From Flavicella sp049625305 (GTDB lineage Bacteria > Bacteroidota > Bacteroidia > Flavobacteriales > Flavobacteriaceae): a stretch of DNA of 21,457 nt. A model generated the notes under the pieces. The model made no database searches. It was given only the letters and a program-made list of their open reading frames with translations, and was not told where the DNA came from. The stretch spans positions 1 through 21,457 of the forward strand of contig JBMZVD010000038.1 in assembly GCA_049625305.1 (NCBI GenBank), in the 5' to 3' direction. Made by a program: the position numbers and the translations under genes. Positions 1 through 7,825 of the stretch are shown here, one piece after another; position 1 is the first letter of the stretch; every line of letters begins with the position of its first letter.

Positions 1-504
1 TCTGTTTGTGAAGCTAAAGTATTCGAGCAACTGTATCAAAAATACTCAAAAATACTCTACAGCTTTATCTATTACAAATGTGGAGACAAAGCACAAGCTG
101 AAGATTTGGTTCAGGATACCTTCGTTAAAATGTGGCAGCATTGCGAAAAGGTGGTATTTGAAAAAGCCAAATCTTTTTTATACACAGTTGCTAACAATCA
201 ATTTCTCAACCAAGTTGCACATAAAAAAGTTGTTTTAAAACACAGGGTTCATTTAAAATCTAGAAATGACAACGAAAGTCCGGAGTTTATTTTAGAGGAG
301 AAAGAGTTTATGAAGAAGCTGCAAAATGCCATTTCAGAGCTCACAGAGGCACAAAGAGAGGTTTTTTTGTTAAATCGAATTGATAAAAAGAAGTACCGAG
401 AAATATCTGAGATGTTAGGCATTTCAGAAAAAGCAATTGAAAAAAGGATGCACGGTGCGTTATTAAAATTAAGAGAGAAGCTTAAAACTAGTGTAAGATT
501 TTAA
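1..504 (+). CDS. ECF RNA polymerase sigma factor, 5' truncated by window edge
   Basis: The frame is open from base 1, so the true start lies upstream and 167 codons are visible. The sequence begins just before the usual region 2 motif of ECF sigma factors (FEQLYQKYSK, then AEDLVQDTFVKMW near residues 35-47), which binds core RNA polymerase and the -10 element. A region 4 helix-turn-helix follows near the C-terminus (LTEAQREVFLLNRI, YREISEMLGISEKAIEKRM), which reads the -35 element. Bacteroidota ECF factors of this type are usually 170-190 residues, so perhaps 10-20 residues are missing. A FecR anti-sigma gene 85 bases downstream, followed by a TonB receptor with an STN domain, shows that this sigma factor belongs to a cell-surface signalling system. 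It would be released when the receptor is occupied. The family is sure; the regulon is inferred to include the adjacent receptor. Confidence 0.93.
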   Translation, partial: SVCEAKVFEQLYQKYSKILYSFIYYKCGDKAQAEDLVQDTFVKMWQHCEKVVFEKAKSFLYTVANNQFLNQVAHKKVVLKHRVHLKSRNDNESPEFILEEKEFMKKLQNAISELTEAQREVFLLNRIDKKKYREISEMLGISEKAIEKRMHGALLKLREKLKTSVRF

Positions 505-589
505 TTAACACGAAGTCACATGTCATGTAAACATTCTTTCAATAGGGTGTTTTGTAGAGAAACGTTTACTAATATACGATACAACTATT

Positions 590-1498
590 ATGGAATCTAT
601 AGAAAAAGATGATACTTTTTTAGGAAGGTGGTTGAACAACTCCCTAAGTGAAGAAGAACGTCAAAAATTTGAACAGACTTCAGAATTTAAAGAGTACCAA
701 AAGATTATTGCGCAAACTGAAAATTTAGAAGTGCCTAATTTTGACCAAAAAGGTGTTTTTGAAAAAATTACACAAGAGATAGAGAAGTCTAAAAAAGTAC
801 GCCTTTTGTTTCCTCAATGGATAGCTGGTGTTGCTGTTTCAATCTCATTGATATTGGGTATTTATTTTTGGAACAATAAGGAGGTTACTTTTACAACATC
901 AGCAGGAGAAATACTTGCTCTTAAACTTCCTGACGGTTCAAAGGTTCAATTAAATGCTGCGTCTGAATTGTCTTTTGATGACGGTAAATGGGAGGAAGGG
1001 ATTCGAAGTTTAACACTTCATGGAGAGGCTTATTTTGAGGTTGAAAAAGGATCGAATTTTACAGTTGAGACAGACAGGGGTTCTGTAAGTGTGTTGGGGA
1101 CTCAATTCAATGTAAAGCAATATCAATCTTATTTTGAAGTAAATTGTTTCAAAGGTCGTGTCAAAGTAGAAGATGCTTTTAATGACTTGTTTTTACTTCC
1201 TGGAAAAGGGTATCAAAAGTTCAAAACAGAACCTGCAAAACTGCTTGATTTTGAGACAGAATCTCCGTCTTGGTTGAAAGGCGAATCTTCATTTTCAAAC
1301 GTACCATTGTCGATAGTCGTCCTTGAGATTGAACGTCAATATGCGATTCAAATTCATTTAGAAGTTTCTAATATGGATCAACCATTTTCGGGAAGTTTTA
1401 CCAACACAAATTTAGAGGTTGCTCTTCAAACTATTGCAATTCCAATGGGTTTACAGTACAATTTTGAAAAAGATGGATCTTGTATTTTAAGCGATTAA
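590..1498 (+). CDS. FecR-family anti-sigma factor with C-terminal DUF4974 domain
   Basis: The 302-residue protein has the standard Bacteroidota FecR layout. A short cytoplasmic N-terminal segment that should bind the sigma factor includes FLGRWLNNSLSEEE (residues 10-23). One transmembrane helix spans about residues 77-94 (WIAGVAVSISLILGIYFW). A periplasmic FecR domain follows, with LPDGSKVQLNAASELSF and LHGEAYFEVEKG. The STN-like C-terminal domain (about 230-300) contains the NVPLSIVVLEIERQY stretch typical of DUF4974. The protein should hold the upstream ECF factor inactive and relay the signal from the receptor's periplasmic STN domain. The ATG lies 85 bases after the sigma gene. Its last 19 bases overlap the receptor gene, which suggests translational coupling. 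Family and role are well supported; the ligand is unknown. Confidence 0.93.
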   Translation: MESIEKDDTFLGRWLNNSLSEEERQKFEQTSEFKEYQKIIAQTENLEVPNFDQKGVFEKITQEIEKSKKVRLLFPQWIAGVAVSISLILGIYFWNNKEVTFTTSAGEILALKLPDGSKVQLNAASELSFDDGKWEEGIRSLTLHGEAYFEVEKGSNFTVETDRGSVSVLGTQFNVKQYQSYFEVNCFKGRVKVEDAFNDLFLLPGKGYQKFKTEPAKLLDFETESPSWLKGESSFSNVPLSIVVLEIERQYAIQIHLEVSNMDQPFSGSFTNTNLEVALQTIAIPMGLQYNFEKDGSCILSD

Positions 1499-4110
1499 TA
1501 TTTTTTTTGTTGTTTTTTTGCAACGCTATAACGATATCTAGTGTTCGCGCACAAAGAGAAGAAGATAGGAATGTCAAAAACAAATCATTGGAAAGTGTTT
1601 TATATGCTTTAGAACGAAAATTCGATATTCGTTTTTCATACAATACCTCAGAAATAGCTAAAATCGAGATAGATTTTGAATGGGATAGTTTGTCTTTAAA
1701 TGAGGTATTAATCAAATTAGAGTCAGCGACATCCTTTCAGTATAAGCGTGTCAATACTAGATATGTTACATTGTACAAACCCCGCGATCAAATTATTTCT
1801 ATCTGTGGGTATCTTATAGACGGTATTTCAAAAGAACCTGTTCCTTTTGCATCAGTCATTACAGAAGACAACTCAATTGTGGTCTCGACAGATAGTAAGG
1901 GTTATTTTGAAATAGAAAATATCTCAACGAATACTTCCATTAAAATATCTTATTTAGGGCTTGAAAAAAAGATGCTTCTAGCCGGTCAATTTACAAATGA
2001 AACAGGTTGTCAAACGATTCTTATGTCTGAAACCACAGAAGTTTTGAACGAAGTGTTGATTACTGATTATTTAGCCCAAGGTATGCAAAAAAGAACAGAT
2101 GGATCCATACAGATTTCTCCTCTGAAATTAGGAATTCTTCCAGGGCTCACAGAGCCTGATATATTTAAAAGCTTACAACTTCTTCCAGGAGTACAAAACG
2201 GTAATGAGAGTGCTTCTGAGCTATATATTCGTGGGGGTAGCCCAGATCATAATTTGGTTTTGGTAGATGGAATTACGATGTATGAAACAGGGCATTTTTT
2301 TGGTTTGATTTCTGCTTTAAACCCATATGTAATCAACAGGGTTAATTTTTATAAAAATGCTCCAAACGCAAAATATGGACAACGTATTGGAGCTGTATTG
2401 GATATCAATTCAGGAGAAGAAATTTTTGAATCTACTTATGGTTTTGGTTCCAACCTATTGCATGCAGATGCCTTTTTGAAAACGCCCCTGTTTGATGCGA
2501 AAACAGGGTTTGTTTTTTCGTTTAGACGTTCCTTGACTGATGTTTTTAATTCAAAACCGTATGATTCTTTTTCCGAAACTACCCTCCAAGAAGCACACGT
2601 AATTGATGCTATTAACCAACAATCTAAACAGGTAACAGGTTCTGAAAGCATTTATGGTAATACCTTTTTTTACAGAGATTTTAATTGGAAAGTAATTCAA
2701 AATATAACAGAAAATGAACGCTTGATTTTAAGTGGTTTATACACCCGAAATAAGCTCGATTATTTTGAAGATAGTTCGACAAATTCCTTTGGAAGTTTGC
2801 TATCTATTTCCAATGATGGTTTGTCTATAAAATGGGATAAAAACTGGAATTCCTCATGGAGGTTAGTCAGTTCATTTGCTTCTTCGTCATATGAGAGTAG
2901 TTATTACGGTGACCTTAAGGCTTTAGAAAATGGAACATCTGAATCCATAGGAGATTTTAAGTCAGTCAATACAGTTGATGATTTTGAGTTTACAAATCAC
3001 TTAATAAAAACGATCGATCAAAATACGAGTTGGAATTTTGGTTATCAATTGTCTAAGTTCTCGGTTGGTTACGATTACAACAATTCCAATAGGGGAACTC
3101 AAGGGAATCATGTGTTAGAATTGGGAGTAAAAAACAGTCACACTCACGCCGTATTTACAACCTATGAAAAGCACACAAAAAAGCATTGGAATCTGATGTT
3201 TGGATTAAGAATTCCCTATTATACCTCACTATCTCATTTTCAATTAGAGCCGAGAGTGTCGCTTGCAAAACAAATTTCTGAGGATTTTCAGCTTCGTATT
3301 TCCGCAGAATCTAAAAGTCAATTAATTCGACAGATTGACGAATATCGATTTGACGGTTTGGATTTGAAAGATAAAATATGGGTGCTTTCCAATGATAAAA
3401 ATGTTCCAATTTTGAAAAATATTCAATTCTCCGCTGGGGGTGTTTATTACAAGAAAGGATGGTCTTTAGATATAGATATTTACACAAAACAATTTTCAGG
3501 AGTCGCTTTGCTTTCCTCGAGTATAGCAACACTATCAAGCCCTTACTTATACGGAACTTCACTTACTCATGGTTTGGATTTTTTAATTAAAAAACGTTTT
3601 TATAACTATAAGACTTGGTTGAGTTATACCCTTTCAAGTACAGAGTATAGTTTTGAAAAACTCGATAACGGTGCTCTTTTGCTAGGCATGCAAGATATCC
3701 CTCATTCTTTTGTTTGGTCACACAATTATAGCATGGGTACAATTGACTTATCATTAGGTCTCAATTGGCATTCAGGAATCCCCTATACAGCACCTTTAGA
3801 CATTGTAACAGGACCACTCAACACAACTCAATTGTTGTATGGAGAATCTCGGAATACAGAACGTCTACCTGCCTATAAAAAAGTCGATTTCTCAGTGATT
3901 TATAATTTTAATCTTTCTAAAAATTCAAGATTAAAAGGAAAAATAGGACTTTCGTTACTCAATGTATTTGATACAGAAAATATATTGAATAGAACCCATC
4001 GGATTGTAACTTCATCAACTATAGATAATGAGATAATGTACAGCATTGAAGTAAGGGAAAGAAAGTCTTTAGGTAGCACTCCTAACTTTGTATTTCGTGT
4101 TTATTTTTAG
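1480..4110 (+). CDS. TonB-dependent outer-membrane receptor with STN signalling domain
   Basis: The 876-residue protein is predicted to import a ligand across the outer membrane and to signal its presence. A signal peptide (about residues 1-24, ending SSVRA|Q) is followed by an STN domain (about 35-98), which contacts FecR-type anti-sigma factors. Next come a carboxypeptidase-regulatory-like beta-sandwich (about 106-165), a plug domain with LYIRGGSPDHNLVLVDG from residue 248, and a beta-barrel ending in the aromatic VFRVYF. The start is TTG at 1480, inside fecR. An in-frame TGA at 1465-1467 excludes starts further upstream, and a later start would lose the signal peptide. No SusD partner is present, so this is probably not a classical polysaccharide-utilisation SusC pair. 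Iron chelates, peptides or other ligands are possible and the sequence does not decide between them. Confidence 0.9.
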   Translation: MYFKRLIFFLLFFCNAITISSVRAQREEDRNVKNKSLESVLYALERKFDIRFSYNTSEIAKIEIDFEWDSLSLNEVLIKLESATSFQYKRVNTRYVTLYKPRDQIISICGYLIDGISKEPVPFASVITEDNSIVVSTDSKGYFEIENISTNTSIKISYLGLEKKMLLAGQFTNETGCQTILMSETTEVLNEVLITDYLAQGMQKRTDGSIQISPLKLGILPGLTEPDIFKSLQLLPGVQNGNESASELYIRGGSPDHNLVLVDGITMYETGHFFGLISALNPYVINRVNFYKNAPNAKYGQRIGAVLDINSGEEIFESTYGFGSNLLHADAFLKTPLFDAKTGFVFSFRRSLTDVFNSKPYDSFSETTLQEAHVIDAINQQSKQVTGSESIYGNTFFYRDFNWKVIQNITENERLILSGLYTRNKLDYFEDSSTNSFGSLLSISNDGLSIKWDKNWNSSWRLVSSFASSSYESSYYGDLKALENGTSESIGDFKSVNTVDDFEFTNHLIKTIDQNTSWNFGYQLSKFSVGYDYNNSNRGTQGNHVLELGVKNSHTHAVFTTYEKHTKKHWNLMFGLRIPYYTSLSHFQLEPRVSLAKQISEDFQLRISAESKSQLIRQIDEYRFDGLDLKDKIWVLSNDKNVPILKNIQFSAGGVYYKKGWSLDIDIYTKQFSGVALLSSSIATLSSPYLYGTSLTHGLDFLIKKRFYNYKTWLSYTLSSTEYSFEKLDNGALLLGMQDIPHSFVWSHNYSMGTIDLSLGLNWHSGIPYTAPLDIVTGPLNTTQLLYGESRNTERLPAYKKVDFSVIYNFNLSKNSRLKGKIGLSLLNVFDTENILNRTHRIVTSSTIDNEIMYSIEVRERKSLGSTPNFVFRVYF

Positions 4111-4126
4111 TGATAATAAAGTGAAT

Positions 4127-5269
4127 CTAGGAACTCTCTTTAGTGTGCAAGAGTCTTGTTAATTTTATAGAAGTGTCCAATAAAATAATTTTTGGATTCC
4201 CGTTTCTTTCAATGTGGTAAATAGCCTCTGCTACTTCTTTTTCAATTGCTACAATATTGCCACTATGAATGAATGGTGCAAATTTTTTCAATGAAAAACC
4301 TTGGGTTTTAGTTTCCAAAAACACGAGTTCTTTAGCATTAAAATTAAACAGCATCGCCTGTCGAAAGAACTGCAAACAGTAATGTAAAAAGCTCTTTTGA
4401 GTTTCTCTTCCAGTTTTGGAAATGGTTTCACTCCACTGTACCAAGTTTTGTATTACAGCAGGATTTCCTTTGGCTTTGAATGCACTTCGAACCCATTCAA
4501 TAAACCATTGCTCGAACAATAGGTCGTTGGAATCCTGTTTGAGTATTTGTAGGGCTTTGTTGTAGTTACCGTCAGATTGTATAGCTATCTTTGTAGCTTC
4601 TGTAGGAAAAGAGTTTTCACGTTCTATGAGGCTATCTGCAATGTCTTTTTCACTCAATACGGGAAATTTCAATATTTGACAGCGTGATAAAATTGTGTTT
4701 AATAGTTTGTCTTCGTCTTCAGTTACTAATAAAAAAACTGTATTTTCTGGTGGTTCTTCAATCAGCTTGAGTAGTTTGTTAGCCGCTTCAATGTTCATTT
4801 TTTCAGCCATCCAAATCACCATCACTTTGTAACCTCCTTCGTATGCTTTTAATTTTAGAGATTTTACGATTTGCTCTGCTTCATCAACACCAATTTTCCC
4901 TTGCTTATTTTCTATCTGAATTTCTTGGTACCAGTCGAGTAGGCTTCCATAGGGTTTTTCTTCCACAAAGGTTCTCCACTCTTGCAAAAATAAGTTGCTG
5001 ACAGCATGTTTTTTTACAGTATTGTTGTTTGCAACAGGAAAAGCAAAATGCAAATCAGGGTGGGCTAATTTTTCACATTTCAAGGCACAACTCTCTTTGT
5101 TGTCACTATGAGCGCATAACAAGTATTGAGCATATGCTATTGCACTTGCTAGTGTTCCGGAACCTTCTTTGCCAATGAATAATTGTGCATGTGAAATGCG
5201 CTGGTTGTCAACCGTAGCTTTAAGGTGACTCTTGATATGTTCTTGTCCTATAATATCTGAAAAAAGCAT
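4127..5269 (-). CDS. holB: DNA polymerase III subunit delta prime (clamp loader)
   Basis: The 380-residue protein is an AAA+ clamp-loader subunit that helps load the sliding clamp during chromosome replication. It shows DIIGQEHIKSHL at residues 5-16, HAQLFIGKEGSG at 27-38, the EEPPENTVFLLVT segment, and the SRC motif (S195-R196-C197) that carries the arginine finger. As in other delta-prime subunits the P-loop is degenerate: GKEGSGT lacks the GK(T/S) ending, so ATP binding is not expected. The zinc-binding cluster is incomplete, with C52, C61 and C65 instead of four cysteines in C-x8-C-x2-C-x2-C spacing. I chose the ATG at 5269; the TTG two codons upstream adds only two residues. The gene converges on the TonB receptor gene with 16 bases between them and is divergent from pgk. 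Confidence 0.93.
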   Translation of the reverse strand: MLFSDIIGQEHIKSHLKATVDNQRISHAQLFIGKEGSGTLASAIAYAQYLLCAHSDNKESCALKCEKLAHPDLHFAFPVANNNTVKKHAVSNLFLQEWRTFVEEKPYGSLLDWYQEIQIENKQGKIGVDEAEQIVKSLKLKAYEGGYKVMVIWMAEKMNIEAANKLLKLIEEPPENTVFLLVTEDEDKLLNTILSRCQILKFPVLSEKDIADSLIERENSFPTEATKIAIQSDGNYNKALQILKQDSNDLLFEQWFIEWVRSAFKAKGNPAVIQNLVQWSETISKTGRETQKSFLHYCLQFFRQAMLFNFNAKELVFLETKTQGFSLKKFAPFIHSGNIVAIEKEVAEAIYHIERNGNPKIILLDTSIKLTRLLHTKESS

Positions 5270-5272
5270 GAA

Positions 5273-5280
5273 CAAATATA
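5273..5280 (-). promoter_or_regulatory. Candidate -7 promoter element for holB
   Basis: Read on the minus strand this is TATATTTG, a full match to the Bacteroidota sigma-A -7 consensus TAnnTTTG. Only three bases separate it from the holB ATG, so a start point at the usual distance would fall on or next to the start codon. No TTG is seen 17-23 bases upstream, so the -33 part is missing. The match could be chance in A/T-rich DNA. Confidence 0.4.
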
Positions 5281-5422
5281 CAATAAAGAAGCGAGCCTTA
5301 GAGACAGAGTTTTTACTATTTTGTTTAATGTTATTGATTTGATTTCCTCGATAATTTTTAAAAATTACAAAAACGTTGTAGTAGCTTTTTTGGGAATGAA
5401 AATAAACCTAAAAAAATAAAGG

Positions 5423-5430
5423 TATATTTG
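5423..5430 (+). promoter_or_regulatory. Candidate -7 promoter element for pgk
   Basis: TATATTTG matches the Bacteroidota -7 consensus TAnnTTTG and ends 25 bases before the pgk ATG, a normal leader length. No TTG element sits 17-23 bases upstream; the nearest TTTG ends at 5392, which is too far. An 8-base inverted repeat starts on the last base of the box. Confidence 0.55.
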
Positions 5431-5449
5431 TTTAATTTTTTAATTAAAC
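5430..5449 (+). repeat. Inverted repeat in the pgk leader
   Basis: GTTTAATT (5430-5437), four T residues, then AATTAAAC (5442-5449) form a perfect 8-base inverted repeat. It lies between the candidate -7 box and the pgk ribosome-binding region. It could be an operator, or a weak A/U-rich hairpin at the mRNA 5' end. The arms contain only one G/C pair, so an RNA structure would be unstable. Confidence 0.5.
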
Positions 5450-5455
5450 AGGAAG

Positions 5456-6637
5456 ATGAAAACAATCAAAGATATTAATTTCGAAGGGAAGAAAGCTTTA
5501 ATAAGAGTAGACTTTAATGTGCCTCTAGATAATGATTTTAAAGTAACAGACATAACTAGGATAAAGGCAGCAAAGCCAACCATAATAAAAGTTTTAGAAG
5601 ATGGCGGCTCTGCGGTTTTGATGTCGCACTTAGGAAGGCCTAAAGGTGTTGAGGACAAGTTTTCATTAAAACATATCGTTTCAAAAGTCAGCGAGGTGCT
5701 TGGAGTACAAGCAAAGTTTGTTGACAGTTGTGTTGGAGCTGATGCGGAAGCAGCTGTCGCTGAATTAAAATCAGGTGAAGTTTTGATTTTGGAAAATTTG
5801 CGTTTTCACAAAGAAGAAACTGCAGGAGACTTACCATTTTCTGAGCAGTTGTCAAAGTTAGGGGATGTATATGTAAATGACGCTTTTGGTACAGCACACA
5901 GAGCACATGCTTCGACAACAGTTGTCGCTCAATTTTTTGAAGAAAAAGCAGCAGGTTTTGTTATGGAAGCAGAATTGGTCAATGCAGATAAGGTTTTGAA
6001 AGGAGCTGAGAAGCCTTTTACTTCTATAATGGGAGGAGCGAAGGTTTCTGATAAATTATTGATTATAGAAAAATTATTAGATGTAGCGGACAACATCATT
6101 ATAGGAGGAGGAATGTCATACACTTTTGCCAAAGCGGCTGGTGGAAAAATTGGTCAGTCACTTTGTGAAGATGACAAATTAGAGTATGTAGTTGAACTAC
6201 AGGCCAAAGCCAAAGCCAAGGGTGTAAATTTAATTTTTCCAGTGGACTCATTAATAGCTGACGATTTTTCAAATGAAGCAAATACACAAGTAGTTGAAAA
6301 AGGGTGTATTCCTGACGGATGGGAAGGATTAGATATTGGACCTGCAAGTCAAGCATTGTTTGCAGATATTATCAAAAACTCAAAGACTGTATTGTGGAAT
6401 GGACCTATGGGAGTTTTTGAAATTCCTGCTTTTGAAAAAGGTACCGTAGCAATTGCAAATGCAGTTAAAGAAGCTACTGAACAGGGAGCTTTTTCATTGA
6501 TTGGAGGAGGAGATTCTGCAGCAGCAATTAACAATTTAGGTTTTGGAGATGACGTATCATATGTCTCTACAGGTGGGGGAGCGTTGCTTGAATATATGGA
6601 AGGAAAAGTATTGCCAGGAGTGAAGGCAATTTCTTAA
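5456..6637 (+). CDS. pgk: Phosphoglycerate kinase
   Basis: This 393-residue cytosolic glycolytic enzyme transfers phosphate between 1,3-bisphosphoglycerate and ADP, giving 3-phosphoglycerate and ATP. Family signatures are clear: IRVDFNVPLD near the N-terminus (R17, D19, N21 bind substrate), LMSHLGRPKG, ENLRFHKEE, YVNDAFGTAHRAHAS, the GGAKVSDKL segment, NGPMGVFE, and the nucleotide-binding GGGDSAAA starting at G350. Length is normal for bacterial PGK. The ATG follows a short purine tract (GGAAG), and the N-terminus MKTIKDINFEGKKALIRVDFN matches family starts. The gene appears monocistronic, with a promoter-like box 25 bases upstream and a strong terminator 30 bases after the stop codon. Nothing is unusual in the protein. 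Confidence 0.98.
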   Translation: MKTIKDINFEGKKALIRVDFNVPLDNDFKVTDITRIKAAKPTIIKVLEDGGSAVLMSHLGRPKGVEDKFSLKHIVSKVSEVLGVQAKFVDSCVGADAEAAVAELKSGEVLILENLRFHKEETAGDLPFSEQLSKLGDVYVNDAFGTAHRAHASTTVVAQFFEEKAAGFVMEAELVNADKVLKGAEKPFTSIMGGAKVSDKLLIIEKLLDVADNIIIGGGMSYTFAKAAGGKIGQSLCEDDKLEYVVELQAKAKAKGVNLIFPVDSLIADDFSNEANTQVVEKGCIPDGWEGLDIGPASQALFADIIKNSKTVLWNGPMGVFEIPAFEKGTVAIANAVKEATEQGAFSLIGGGDSAAAINNLGFGDDVSYVSTGGGALLEYMEGKVLPGVKAIS

Positions 6638-6666
6638 AAAAAATTAAAAGTTATAGTTTATAGTGT

Positions 6667-6701
6667 AAAAAACGTTTTCAATTATTTGAAAACGTTTTTT
6701 T
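6667..6701 (+). terminator. Intrinsic terminator after pgk
   Basis: A perfect 15-base stem pairs AAAAAACGTTTTCAA (6667-6681) with TTGAAAACGTTTTTT (6686-6700) around a TTAT loop. The 3' arm ends in a run of seven T residues. It starts 30 bases after the pgk stop codon. The A-run on the other side makes it potentially bidirectional. Confidence 0.85.
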
Positions 6702-6744
6702 GTTATTTTTATAATAAAATGAACATCAATAAAATATACAATAT

Positions 6745-7758
6745 ATGGGGATAGAAGTAGGTAAAATTTGTTTGGGAACTATGACTTTTGGTGAACAAAA
6801 TACAGAAGCTGAAGCGCACGAACAGCTGAATTATGCATTTGAAAATGGCGTGCGATTTATTGATACTGCTGAAATGTATTCTGTTCCAGGACGTAAAGAA
6901 ACACAAGGTAATTCGGAGCGCTATATTGGTTCTTGGTTGCAAGACAAGAAAAGAGAAGATGTGATTATTGCTACCAAAATTACAGGTCCCAACCCAGGGC
7001 TGTCTTATATCAGAAACCCTTTGCGTTTTGACAATAGCTCTATAGATATTGCTTTAGAACAAAGTTTAAAACGATTGGATACCGATTATATTGATATGTA
7101 CCAATTGCACTGGCCAGAACGAAAGGCCAATTTTTTCGGTAAACTTAATTACAAGCACACTCCTTCGGATACATGGCAAGATAATTTTAATGAGATCATA
7201 GTTAAATTAGACAGTTTGGTAAAGCAGGGTAAAATTCGTCAGTACGGAGTTTCCAACGAAACACCTTGGGGATTGATGCGTCATTTGGAGGAAAGTAAAA
7301 AGCATAATCTGACACGAGTACAAACGATTCAAAATCCATATTCTTTATTGAATAGAACTTTTGATATCGGTTTGTCGGAAGTTTCACTTCGTGAAGATGT
7401 CGGTTTATTGGCCTATTCTCCATTGGCATTTGGAGCGCTTTCAGGAAAATACTTAGGAGGAAAATTACCCGAAGCTTCTCGACTAAAATTGTTTCCTGTT
7501 TTTTCTAGATATACTAGCAAACAGGCAGTTTTTTTAACTGAAAAATATGCGGAGCTTGCCGCAAAACACGGAATGAGTTTGACAACTCTTTCATTGGCTT
7601 TTATCAATCAGCAGCCTTTTGTAAAGTCGACAATAATTGGAGCTACTACTTTAGAACAGTTGAAAGAAAATATTGATAGTTTTGAGGTGGTCTTATCAGA
7701 TGAAATACTTCAGGAGATCGATGCTATTCAATTACTTCAACCCAATCCTGCTCCTTAA
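6745..7758 (+). CDS. Aldo/keto reductase, Tas-like, probably with a frameshifted N-terminus
   Basis: The 337-residue protein is an NADPH-dependent aldo/keto reductase closely resembling E. coli Tas along its length (CLGTMTFGEQN, FIDTAEMYSVPGRKETQG, YQLHWPER, YGVSNETPWG, IQNPYSLLNR, TIIGATTLEQL). The catalytic tetrad is complete: D40, Y45, K78 and H122. The physiological substrate is unknown. The only in-frame ATG gives MGIEVGKICLG, about ten residues shorter than family members, which begin roughly MKYxKLxxTxIEVSKICLG. The missing part is found in another frame: an ATG at 6719 encodes MNINKIYN and then runs out of frame at ATATATGGGG (6741-6750). Either the gene uses the internal ATG and lacks the first beta-hairpin, or there is an indel, natural or from sequencing. 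The gene lies between two terminators and is probably expressed alone. Confidence 0.9.
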   Translation: MGIEVGKICLGTMTFGEQNTEAEAHEQLNYAFENGVRFIDTAEMYSVPGRKETQGNSERYIGSWLQDKKREDVIIATKITGPNPGLSYIRNPLRFDNSSIDIALEQSLKRLDTDYIDMYQLHWPERKANFFGKLNYKHTPSDTWQDNFNEIIVKLDSLVKQGKIRQYGVSNETPWGLMRHLEESKKHNLTRVQTIQNPYSLLNRTFDIGLSEVSLREDVGLLAYSPLAFGALSGKYLGGKLPEASRLKLFPVFSRYTSKQAVFLTEKYAELAAKHGMSLTTLSLAFINQQPFVKSTIIGATTLEQLKENIDSFEVVLSDEILQEIDAIQLLQPNPAP

Positions 7759-7772
7759 GTTTAATTTAAACA

Positions 7773-7812
7773 AAAAAAAGCCTCTTTAAAATTGATTAAA
7801 GGGGCTTTTTTT
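7773..7812 (+). terminator. Bidirectional terminator between the aldo/keto reductase gene and trpS
   Basis: AAAAAAAGCCTCTTTAA (7773-7789) pairs with TTAAAGGGGCTTTTTTT (7796-7812) across an AATTGA loop, with one G-U wobble in the plus-strand RNA. T-runs are present in both directions. It sits between convergent genes ending at 7758 and 7826. In the minus-strand RNA the wobble position becomes an A-C mismatch, so it should be somewhat weaker for trpS. Confidence 0.85.
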
Positions 7813-7825
7813 ATGTGATTTGTGT

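Noticed and set aside
526..569. GTAAAC (527-532) and GTTTAC (564-569) as a possible operator upstream of fecR
   Set aside because: Six-base arms 31 bases apart in A/T-rich DNA are expected by chance, and no TAnnTTTG box accompanies them.
1431..1715. A 94-codon minus-strand frame across the fecR/receptor junction
   Set aside because: It is antisense to two well-supported genes, including the receptor signal peptide, and shows no domain.
6203..6220. Three tandem copies of GCCAAA/G in pgk
   Set aside because: They encode an Ala-Lys run (QAKAKAKG) in frame in a surface helix of PGK. The run is too short to be a meaningful repeat or phase-variation tract.
6099..6356. Minus-strand open frames inside pgk, the longest being 85 codons
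   Set aside because: They lie wholly inside a certain gene, encode low-complexity Leu/Gln-rich peptides and resemble no family. They are frame shadows.
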